The position numbers were made by a program, and so were the translations under genes. Positions 10,347 to 19,883 of a DNA stretch of 64,000 nucleotides are shown piece by piece. This DNA comes from Zygnema cylindricum (taxonomy: Eukaryota; Streptophyta; Zygnematophyceae; Zygnematales; Zygnemataceae), in NCBI GenBank assembly GCA_037447655.1, contig JBBHKE010000822.1:38677-102676 (forward strand). The letters are read 5' to 3'. A model generated the notes under the pieces. The model did not search any database and had not been told where the DNA came from. It saw only the letters and a list, made by a program, of their open reading frames with translations. Within the stretch, counting starts at the first letter, position 1. Each line of letters starts with the position of its first letter.

Positions 10347-11091
10347 GGGTGGCGTTCCACCAGACGAAGAGTGGGGCGGTTTACACAAATTGGTGTTTAT
10401 CCGTACCAAGCCGTACCGTTTATTTTGTTATTATGCGCGAACAGCATTACCAAGAATCTAGCAAATATTCTCCAAAGGTCTGGGAGGTAACAATGACCGT
10501 TGGATGTTTTTTTGCGATGCATTCGCTTTGAAAGTTTCAGTAAATGGTGATGTACCTCGTCAAGTACATCACCATTTACAGAAAAATTTGGGTGGGGACA
10601 CGTTGGATAATGAACATACGTGTCAAGACGGCAACCAACGAAAAGCGAAAAATTTGGCACTCGATACATCCACTAAACATCCTAAACGAAATCACAAAAG
10701 TAATATTGTAACGAGCTTTCGTCACTTTATTTTTATTAGGGCCCATTGTCACCAATTTGTGGCAACGCTCATTCGTCGTGCAAAAAAACTGAAAGTCAAA
10801 AACCCTAAAAAAATTGTACTAGTATTTGACAAGGCGTCTGCAAAGAGTACAAAAATTATGTCATTCGACGACCTTGTCCACATGTACATGGTACGCAAAT
10901 GAAGATTTCAAGTTGAAGTTGGTTGGTGAGAAAAATATTTGACAATTTTCAATAAACGATCTTATCCTACGTGGTACCATTCAATTTTGAGCACGTGGAT
11001 TACAAACTCTGCGCGATAGAACATCGTTCAAAAAGTAGCATCCTGTAATGTTTGCCGTACGATTACATAATTTCCTAATAGAACGCCACCC
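10347..11091 (+). mobile_element. Family B TIR element, 745 bp, TAA duplication
   Basis: The left end is GGGTGGCGTTCCACCAGACG and the right end is CTAATAGAACGCCACCC, so the termini are inverted repeats of about 17 bases. TAA lies on both sides (10344-10346 and 11092-11094). Order of parts: GACGAAGAGTGGGGCGG, AAAGGTCTGGGAGGTAACAATG, hairpin (10540-10579), then a right half with no domain. A 132-residue frame (10504-10902) lies wholly inside and has no recognisable motif. A duplicate copy lies at 15170-15914. Confidence 0.82.
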
Positions 11092-11651
11092 TAACTCAAA
11101 GATTGCAAAACCTAATACTATTTAAATTTCACTCATCACATTAATTACATTAACTACATTGCGACATTGGCATGTGTGCGATTTTGCCCTTGCGAATCAT
11201 GTGCTCGACTATAGAGGTTATAAAGAAAAAAACGTGGACCACGTGTAAAATCTTTGGCTCAAAGGTACCACTATACCGTCATTACCAATGCACAAAATAT
11301 AGTTGCGGCTCTCCTTAGCTATAGCACACTAGATGATGACAGGCAAGGTCTACCCGACCTTCCACCAAGGGACCCGGTTCACATCCATGATCTCTCTGGT
11401 TGTGGACCTTAGTTTGGTTATGGATAAACTAGTCTAGGTTTTCTCCTTTTGTAGGCGGTCTAACTCTGGTATTGTTTTGTTTTAATTCTTTGCTCCTCTT
11501 ACTATTGTTTTGTTTCATTTCAGTTTTTAGGCGTAGCTTACTTTCTTGTGACTCTTGTAGTCTCCAAAAGTTTTTAATTTTTTTTATTTTTGCCCCTTTT
11601 GTACTCACATGGTTTTACCATCGTTATTTTTGCAATAAAGGTTTCATTTTC
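11092..11651. other. Unassigned interval within the duplication
   Basis: No confident gene. The last 300 bases are T-rich and end with TTTTTGCAATAAAGG (AATAAA near 11633), resembling the 3' end of a transcribed or retrotransposed sequence. That resemblance is only compositional. Confidence 0.35.
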
Positions 11652-12543
11652 TAGTGTTGTGTATCGGTAAAAAATTTATCGCGATAACATCGATACCAAT
11701 AGTTATCGGTTATCAAACCGTTAGAGGTTCCGATATATCGATCTGAGACCAACAAATTCCATATCGGCGATAACTCAAAAAACATATAGTATGCATACAA
11801 TAGTACTTTATAAAATACTGTATTATATTATTGACTTTGTATAGCGTGGCATGCCATGTATAAGAATCTGTTCCGTCGCCGTTAAACTGCAATTCATTAC
11901 GGACAGCGCAGCACGTAAACGTTGGCCGGTTAACTGAACAGAAATTTTACGGCGACGTACGGAATTGTGTTGACAAACTGGTGAACATGGAATGGAAAAA
12001 GGAAGGCGGACACGAAGTACAACGGACGCAAAATAACATTCTGCGCGCCGCTAGAATCGAACAGACGACTTGGAATGAGAAAACACGAGCGGACGGCTAG
12101 AGTGAGCGGCGGCATCCCGGAATGGCTCTTTTGGCAGTTTATGCCAAAAAAGCCGACAGATTGACACGTGGCATGTCCCCAGTGGATCTCAAGGAATAAA
12201 GGGACAAAGCCATGGCGTCGCATGTGAAAGGTACATCGTTTTTACTGGATCCGTATCAAAACCGTACAGATCTCATGGCGGCTACTGTACTTTTAGTGCT
12301 TGTACACGTCCGGGGAAAAACACGTACTGTTGAGTGTACTGGGGTATATTTATATGTACTCTCCTTACAGTTATCGCCGATAGTTATCGATATCGGTGTT
12401 ATCGCCGATAATAACTGATAAATATCCGTTATTTGTCGGCGAGAACACCGATAACGATATATCGTACCAATATATCGATTATCGGTTGCCCGTAAAAAGG
12501 CCCATATCGGTTATCGGCAAATCCTTACCGATACACAACACTA
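11652..12543. mobile_element. hAT-like non-autonomous element, 892 bp, perfect 8-bp duplication
   Basis: Terminal inverted repeats TAGTGTTGTGTATCGGTAA and TTACCGATACACAACACTA are perfect over 19 bases. The 8-bp direct repeat TCATTTTC lies immediately outside each end (11644-11651 and 12544-12551). Sub-terminal regions are rich in TATCG/CGATA motifs, as in many hAT elements. Eight-base duplications and TAGTG-type ends are hAT features (established). There is no transposase. The frames at 11930-12223 (minus) and 12212-12418 (plus) are interior sequence without domains. Copies lie at 16475-17366 and 59545-60434. Confidence 0.9.
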
Positions 12544-12648
12544 TCATTTTCATTGTACAATCATCATATACAAATAATTTGATTTCACGATTGATCCGAT
12601 ACTGCATTCTACAAGGCCGTACGATATTTATAAGAACGTGGAAAATAA

Positions 12649-13311
12649 GGGTATGGTTACATCAGGAGGTCTTTGTAATAGTACGGACAACAAAAATTTT
12701 GTATTACAAAGGCCTCGGTTACATCGCGTATCGTCTGTAAATAAGTTTTTACATACGTGTTTTGATTTGAGTGGTTCCACGTAAGTCGACGATCAAATCT
12801 CTAAAATCGTCAAAGATTTGGATACCGACCATTTTCGTATGGAAATCCGTACTTGCGTATTTCGTACGTGTACTTTGCAAGTGTACCGCGTCAATGTACC
12901 TCAGAGAACTCCTTCACTCTGCTGACTTTCAGGAAAAAACCGTATTTCTTTTCCTCGAAGATTTGACGTTCACCTTGCCCGAAGGCACGTGACTTTGGGG
13001 GCGTGTGAAAATTTTCATTTTTCATCTACGCACGTGCGTATGGTCCAGGTGTAGCGAATTGACTGGTTCTGTATTGGTGAACCCACCTCCGCGAGGTGGG
13101 TTCACCAATACAGAGGCGGATGGAGCGATTGCTTCGCAGATGAAGACCAAAATGTAATCGGACGGTCGATGTCTTCTCCCGGATACTTGGAGAATCGTAA
13201 TCTTATTTTCTGTAATGTTGTTTTCAAGAAACTCACGAAAATATAGTACGGCATGGTACAGACAAGGACAAAATTATGTATTAAACCTCACTTTTCGTCT
13301 AACCACACCCT
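12649..13311 (-). mobile_element. Family B TIR element, diverged, with 45-bp palindrome
   Basis: The right end reads CACTTTTCGTCTAACCACACCC (to 13311), the reverse complement of a family B start. The left end is probably GGGTATGGTTACATCAGG at 12649 after TAA. The interior has the family features GCTTCGCAGATGAAGACC and a perfect hairpin at 13069-13113. The right breakpoint of the duplication (13255) falls inside it. Confidence 0.6.
13069..13113. repeat. 45-bp perfect palindrome with 3-base loop
   Basis: Left arm 13069-13089 (starts CTGTATTGGTGAACCC), loop CGC, and the exact complement at 13093-13113. Repeated at 17892-17936. The core CACCTC/GAGGTG is shared with the hairpins at 42069-42093 and 58621-58660, while the outer arms differ. 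Confidence 0.95.
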
Positions 13312-13765
13312 TAATGACTCGTACATATGGCATTAAATATACTACCCAAAATTTCAAAACGCAACAACAAAAAGGTGGCGGCAAACTTTGATGGTGGGAG
13401 CTTGACAGGCTAATTTCGGCAGATTCGCAGCCACCCTAGAAAATCGCACGTGGCCCATGCGACGTGTACGCACATACGTGCGCGCTCCTCGTGGATTTTT
13501 TTACCTTTACCACGCGGCCTATTTTTACACGTTATGTATTCGACAATTGTCCTCCTTGTGCACGCTCTTGACAGACTGTAGGGTTGGTGACGTGGCGTCT
13601 CGGATAAAAAGTGTAATAGAATTCAACGGTCTGCAATTACGCCTACGACATTGGACATTTTTCTGTAATGTTGTTTTCCTTCGAAAAAAATATATGTACG
13701 AACCTGCACAGAACGGTACGACCGTCCGTAAAAAACCCTACTTTTTCACTAATGGAAGTCCACCC
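13312..13765 (-). mobile_element. Partial family B element, inverted relative to 18120-18793
   Basis: The reverse complement is collinear with the left two-thirds of the element at 18120-18793. The end AATGGAAGTCCACCC (to 13765) pairs with GGGTGGACTTCCATTA there, and GGCATTAAATATACTACCC near 13330 pairs with its counterpart near 18540. TTA follows at 13766-13768. The 105-residue frame at 13457-13774 is interior repeat sequence. Confidence 0.65.
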
Positions 13766-13768
13766 TTA

Positions 13769-14290
13769 GGGTAACCTTCCATCAGGCGTTCCCACTAATC
13801 GTACAGTCACGTTTATTGGCAGTAATATTTGTAACACCTTTCCATCAGTTCGTGCCAGCTAGGCAAAAATTGATTACGTGTTAGAATGGGATTGGTTCCA
13901 TGTATGATCATGTTGAGCCGCCCAGGATTAATGAAAGATTTGAAAAGTACAAAACCTCAACTGCGTATCAGTACGGACAGACGCATATTAAAATATCTAG
14001 TAGTGTCCCGCTAATGTACAATATCTACGTCCTTGTATTTTTCGTTGTACCAACGGTCACGAAAAGTGTTGCAAAATGAAAATTTGTACAAATGTCCATG
14101 ATTGTACCATTTGTACGTTCATCTATTATCGCTCTACCAGCGAAGGCATGACAAGATGTCTTACAACCAAGATTTTGTCGTCGACACGGGTGACTTTAAT
14201 GTCAGAAGGTACACGCCATTTGCCACATGTAAGTTTATAAATTCACATCCGTCGTGGATCGACTCTGACTTTTACAAGTGGACTAATACA
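13769..14290 (+). mobile_element. Truncated family B element
   Basis: Starts GGGTAACCTTCCATCAGGCG and continues GTTCCCACTAATCGTAC, matching the reverse complement of the right end of the element at 56111-56892. TTCGTTGTACCAACGG near 14041 also has a counterpart there. The homology stops where a gag-like fragment begins near 14280, so the second half and its terminus are lost. Confidence 0.6.
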
Positions 14291-14424
14291 TGTTGAAGGT
14301 CATGGGCATTAAGACTCGGCTGTGATCCACTCCCACTAGGAGCCACACTTGCACCAGCAGGAGCAGGTGGAGCACTAGGGCTAATAGGAGCATTTGCAAT
14401 AGGAGCTGAGCCATTATCAGACAT
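14272..14424 (-). pseudogene. N-terminal fragment of a gag-like protein
   Basis: A 50-residue minus-strand frame begins MSDNGSAPIANAPISPSAP and is rich in Ala, Pro, Gly and Ser, ending PSLNAHDLQH before host-like sequence. A low-complexity A/P/S start is common in plant retrotransposon gag proteins. Assignment is by composition and context only, because no capsid domain survives. The fragment is cut on both sides, by family B sequence on the left and by the start of duplication copy 2 at 14567. Confidence 0.4.
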
Positions 14425-15169
14425 GTTAGCGGAAGCAAACACAAAGAGAAATGCCTAAAAGACTAGATCTATAGTGTAAGATATGTAACTCCAAACGAAA
14501 GAGGTATTTCAACCAAACAAACATGTACTACAAGCAAATTATAGACAATAGAGCATAAAACACCTTAAAGGTCTGGGAGTTAACAATGACCGTCGGATAT
14601 TTTTTCGCGAAGCATTCGCTTGGAAAGTTTCTGTAAATGGTGATGTACCTCGTCGAGGTACATCACCATTTACAAAAAAAATTGAGCTGCGACACGTTGG
14701 ATAATGTACATAAGTGTCACAATGGCAGGCAACAAAAATAAAAAAAAACCGCACACGATATACGCATTCAAAAATCCAACAAAAAATACAAACTAAATCT
14801 CATAACGCACTTTTGTCACGCTATTTTTGTAAGCGCACATTCGTAACACTATTTCTAGCAACGCTCATTCGTCACGCGGAAAAATAGAAACCCTAAAAAA
14901 ATCAGGTGGTATTTGACACGACGACTGCAAAGAGTACAAAAGTTGTGTTGAACAAGGACGTGGTAAACACGTACAGGGTACGCAAATGAAGATTTTTGGT
15001 CGGAGTAAAATCATAGACGATTTTCAATATGCTATCTTAACTCACGTGGTACCACTAAATTATGAACACGTGGATTACAAACGCTCCACAATAGAACATT
15101 GTTCAAATTGAAGCATCCTGTAATGCCGTGGGTACAATTACACAATGTCTTGATGGAACTTCAAATTAA

Positions 15170-15914
15170 GGGTGGCGTTCCACCAGACGAAGAGTGGGGC
15201 GGTTTACACAAATTGGTGTTTATCCGTACCAAGCCGTACCGTTTATTTTGTTATTATGCGCGAACAGCATTACCAAGAATCTAGCAAATATTCTCCAAAG
15301 GTCTGGGAGGTAACAATGACCGTTGGATGTTTTTTTGCGATGCATTCGCTTTGAAAGTTTCAGTAAATGGTGATGTACCTCGTCAAGTACATCACCATTT
15401 ACAGAAAAATTTGGGTGGGGACACGTTGGATAATGAACATACGTGTCAAGACGGCAACCAACGAAAAGCGAAAAATTTGGCACTCGATACATCCACTAAA
15501 CATCCTAAACGAAATCACAAAAGTAATATTGTAACGAGCTTTCGTCACTTTATTTTTATTAGGGCCCATTGTCACCAATTTGTGGCAACGCTCATTCGTC
15601 GTGCAAAAAAACTGAAAGTCAAAAACCCTAAAAAAATTGTACTAGTATTTGACAAGGCGTCTGCAAAGAGTACAAAAATTATGTCATTCGACGACCTTGT
15701 CCACATGTACATGGTACGCAAATGAAGATTTCAAGTTGAAGTTGGTTGGTGAGAAAAATATTTGACAATTTTCAATAAACGATCTTATCCTACGTGGTAC
15801 CATTCAATTTTGAGCACGTGGATTACAAACTCTGCGCGATAGAACATCGTTCAAAAAGTAGCATCCTGTAATGTTTGCCGTACGATTACATAATTTCCTA
15901 ATAGAACGCCACCC
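15170..15914 (+). mobile_element. Family B element, duplicate of 10347-11091
   Basis: Same TIRs and TAA duplications as the copy 4,823 bases upstream, including the hairpin at 15363-15402. It arose by segmental duplication, not independent transposition, because its flanks are duplicated as well. Confidence 0.8.
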
Positions 15915-16474
15915 TAACTCAAAGATTGCAAAACCTAATACTATTTAAATTTCACTCATCACATTAATTACATTAACTACATTGCGACATTGGCATGTGT
16001 GCGATTTTGCCCTTGCGAATCATGTGCTCGACTATAGAGGTTATAAAGAAAAAAACGTGGACCACGTGTAAAATCTTTGGCTCAAAGGTACCACTATACC
16101 GTCATTACCAATGCACAAAATATAGTTGCGGCTCTCCTTAGCTATAGCACACTAGATGATGACAGGCAAGGTCTACCCGACCTTCCACCAAGGGACCCGG
16201 TTCACATCCATGATCTCTCTGGTTGTGGACCTTAGTTTGGTTATGGATAAACTAGTCTAGGTTTTCTCCTTTTGTAGGCGGTCTAACTCTGGTATTGTTT
16301 TGTTTTAATTCTTTGCTCCTCTTACTATTGTTTTGTTTCATTTCAGTTTTTAGGCGTAGCTTACTTTCTTGTGACTCTTGTAGTCTCCAAAAGTTTTTAA
16401 TTTTTTTTATTTTTGCCCCTTTTGTACTCACATGGTTTTACCATCGTTATTTTTGCAATAAAGGTTTCATTTTC

Positions 16475-17366
16475 TAGTGTTGTGTATCGGTAAAAAATTT
16501 ATCGCGATAACATCGATACCAATAGTTATCGGTTATCAAACCGTTAGAGGTTCCGATATATCGATCTGAGACCAACAAATTCCATATCGGCGATAACTCA
16601 AAAAACATATAGTATGCATACAATAGTACTTTATAAAATACTGTATTATATTATTGACTTTGTATAGCGTGGCATGCCACGTATAAGAATCTGTTCCGTC
16701 GCCGTTAAACTGCAATTCATTACGGACAGCGCAGCACGTAAACGTTGGCCGGTTAACTGAACAGAAATTTTACGGCGACGTACGGAATTGTGTTGACAAA
16801 CTGGTGAACATGGAATGGAAAAAGGAAGGCGGACACGAAGTACAACGGACGCAAAATAACATTCTGCGCGCCGCTAGAATCGAACAGACGACTTGGAATG
16901 AGAAAACACGAGCGGACGGCTAGAGTGAGCGGCGGCATCCCGGAATGGCTCTTTTGGCAGTTTATACCAAAAAAGCCGACAGATTGACACGTGGCATGTC
17001 CCCAGTGGATCTCAAGGAATAAAGGGACAAAGCCATGGCGTCGCATGTGAAAGGTACATCGTTTTTACTGGATCCGTATCAAAACCGTACAGATCTCATG
17101 GCGGCTACTGTACTTTTAGTGCTTGTACACGTCCGGGGAAAAACACGTACTGTTGAGTGTACTGGGGTATATTTATATGTACTCTCCTTACAGTTATCGC
17201 CGATAGTTATCGATATCGGTGTTATCGCCGATAATAACTGATAAATATCCGTTATTTGTCGGCGAGAACACCGATAACGATATATCGTACCAATATATCG
17301 ATTATCGGTTGCCCGTAAAAAGGCCCATATCGGTTATCGGCAAATCCTTACCGATACACAACACTA
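16475..17366. mobile_element. hAT-like element, duplicate of 11652-12543
   Basis: Same TIRs, and the same TCATTTTC 8-bp repeats (16467-16474 and 17367-17374). Identity of the target duplication with the first copy shows it moved with the 3.5-kb segment, not on its own. Confidence 0.88.
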
Positions 17367-18119
17367 TCATTTTCATTGTACAATCATCATATACAAATAA
17401 TTTGATTTCACGATTGATCCGATACTGCATTCTACAAGGCCGTACGATATTTATAAGAACGTGGAAAATAAGGGTATGGTTACATCAGGAGGTCTTTGTA
17501 ATAGTACGGACAACAAAAATTTTGTATTACAAAGGCCTCGGTTACATCGCGTATCGTCTGTAAATAAGTTTTTACATACGTGTTTTGATTTGAGTGGTTC
17601 CACGTAAGTCGACGATCAAATCTCTAAATTCGTCAAAGATTTGGATACCGACCATTTTCGTATGGAAATCCGTACTTGCGTATTTCGTACGTGTACTTTG
17701 CAAGTGTACCGCGTCAATGTACCCCAGAGAACTCCTTCACTCTGCTGACTTTCAGGAAAAAACCGTATTTCTTTTCCTCGAAGATTTGACGTTCACCTTG
17801 CCCGAAGGCACGTTACTTTGGGGGCGTGTGAAAATTTTCATTTTTCATCTATGCACGTGCGTATGGTCCAGGTGTAGCGAATTGACTGGTTCTGTATTGG
17901 TGAACCCACCTCCGCGAGGTGGGTTCACCAATACAGAGGCGGATGGAGCGATTGCTTCGCAGATGAAGACCAAAATGTAATCGGACGGTCGATGTCTTCT
18001 CCCGGATACTTGGAGAATCGTAATCTTATTTTCTGTAATGTTGTTTTCAAGAAACTCACGAAAATACAGTACGGCATGATAAGGGCAAGTACAAATTTCT
18101 GTATTAAACCATGCCCTAA

Positions 18120-18793
18120 GGGTGGACTTCCATTAGCGAAAAAGTGGGGTTTTTTACTGACTGCCGTACCGTTTTGTACATGTTCGTACATTTTTTTTTT
18201 TTTTAAACAAAAACAACATTACAGAAAATTGTCCAGGGTTGTAGGCGTAAATTAGGACCGTCGGATTTTAATTACACTTTTTATCCGTGACGCCACGTCA
18301 CCAACCTACGGTTTTCTAAGACCGTGCACAGTGAGGACAATTCTCGAATACAGAACGTGTAAAAATAGGCCGCGTGGAAAAGGTAGAAAGAATCCACGAT
18401 GAGCGCGCGCGTATGTGCGTACACGTCGCAAGGGCCATGTGCCTTCCGCCAGGGTGGCTGCGAATCCGTTGAAATTATTCCGTCACGCTCTGACCATCAA
18501 AGTTGTCGCCGCCTTTTTGTCGTTGCGTTTTGAAATTTTGGGTAGTACATTTAATGCCCTCTGTACGAATCATTAATTACCTCCGCTGATACAGATATTA
18601 CCTCCGCTCGTACAGATATTGCGTTCTGACATTGCATTCGAAGATTCTTTCCAGATTTTAAGCATCTAATATTAACCTACGTGTTACCAACCAGAATGAG
18701 CCACGCAGGTTTACAGAAGCGACCTAATGGAAGGCACGCCCTTTTAGTAAAATATTCCGTACAATTACTGGGACGCATAATGGAAGTCCACCC
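18120..18793 (+). mobile_element. Family B TIR element, 674 bp, TAA duplication
   Basis: Left end GGGTGGACTTCCATTAGCG, right end CGCATAATGGAAGTCCACCC. The outer 16 bases are perfectly complementary. TAA lies on both sides (18117-18119 and 18794-18796). No hairpin of the usual type is obvious in this copy. It is the best-preserved pair of family B termini along with 56111-56892. Confidence 0.85.
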
Positions 18794-18796
18794 TAA

Positions 18797-19590
18797 TAGG
18801 GAAAATCTTCATTAAAATACCTTTTAAAATGCCAAGCTACTGTACACCGTTACATGTCAACTTGTCAAGGTTACATGAGCATACGGCCGTACGCAGGATT
18901 TCCATTAGGTTGTAATGTACTGTACCAGAAACGGTACGAACAAGTTCTTTGCCAATTGATATCTTGCAAAATTTTATATTACGCAATACAGGCCTACGTG
19001 CTCTCTTTAAAGTGTTGCCACGTTGGTTTGAGGTCACACGTGAAAAAATCGCAAAGATTCTTCACGTGCAAAATCTGAATGAAGTATCTGAACAATCAAA
19101 ATATAATACACATTTCTACAAGTGTACGCAAACGTCAAATTTGTACATATGTACTTTATCGATGTACTTATTTGATAGAACTTTAGTCCGGCCTTAGAAA
19201 CCCTTGCACAAGAAAAATACGGAAGGGGCATTTCATGCGACCGCACGAAACTACAGTTACAGTTACAGTGCATTATATTACTGTACGGCACCTTTATCCT
19301 TGCTAAATCAATATAATTTACAAGTCATAAGTCATGCTGTAAAGTGTCACGTCACGTAGGACGTGACGTTTAACCAAACCCCCGTAACCACCTTCACACG
19401 TGCGATTTAGGTTACCTAATTTAGATTACACGGGTTCACACGTGCGACTATACCTTTGCGACGGATTCACACGTGCGATTTCGCCTCTGCGACTCGGATA
19501 GTCGCGCGGAAAGAAAAGTCGCCGTACGACTTTTCAGAATTGGGTTGACCTGAAAATCGCTGCCTCACAATCATTACTTCGAAGGAACAA
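18797..19590. other. Non-coding interval with three CACGTG-containing repeats
   Basis: No gene recognised. TTCACACGTGCGA occurs at about 19392, 19435 and 19466. A hairpin AAAAGTCG-CCGTA-CGACTTTT follows near 19515-19536. CACGTG is the G-box core of plant promoters, but no transcript start or downstream gene is visible before the polypurine tract. Confidence 0.4.
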
Positions 19591-19698
19591 GAAGAGAAGG
19601 GAAGAGAAAGGAAGGCAAGGGAAGGGAAGGCAAGGGAAGGCAAGGGAAGGGAAGGGAAGGGAAGGGAAAGGAAGGGAAAGGAAGGGAAGGGAAAGGCT
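19591..19698. repeat. GGGAAGGC/GGGAA microsatellite
   Basis: Tandem GGGAA and GGCAAGGGAA units with little interruption, an outlier of the much longer purine tract that starts about 180 bases later. Confidence 0.9.
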
Positions 19699-19883
19699 TA
19701 CCACTCCTCCTCTCTTCGTATCCCTCCCGATAATAAATAAAGAAGAAGGATGGGACTCTAAAATATGTAGGGATCCACACTAATTATGGTGACAGCTGTC
19801 ACACGAGTGCGAGAGAACGGATCGGAAAGTTTCGAGAATTCGAAACCGCCGCTTGTACGGATGGAGGTGAGAATAGACGAGAG

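Larger units (their letters stand above)
9744..13255. repeat. 3.5-kb direct duplication, copy 1
   Basis: Bases 9744-13255 recur at 14567-18078 with a constant offset of 4,823 bases. I see roughly eight single-base differences (for example near 11877, 12145, 12808, 12903, 12991, 13029 and 13242) and no length change, so identity is about 99.8%. Both breakpoints of this copy lie inside family B elements. The copy contains two family B elements, part of a third, and one hAT-like element. Confidence 0.95.
14567..18078. repeat. 3.5-kb direct duplication, copy 2
   Basis: Second copy of 9744-13255. The left edge abruptly adjoins unrelated sequence around the gag-like fragment. The right edge diverges inside a family B terminus (ACGGCATG shared, then GTACA in copy 1 against ATAAG in copy 2). 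It contains the same palindromes, family B copies and hAT-like element. Confidence 0.95.

Noticed and set aside
10504-10902. 132-codon frame repeated at 15327-15725
   Set aside because: Spans the family B hairpin. Conservation between the two copies is due to recent duplication, not selection.
12212-12740. Plus-strand frames beginning MASHVKGTSF and MLSPIITDKY, duplicated at 17035-17563
   Set aside because: They lie within or across the end of a non-autonomous hAT-like element. Their duplication reflects the segmental copy, and no domain is seen.
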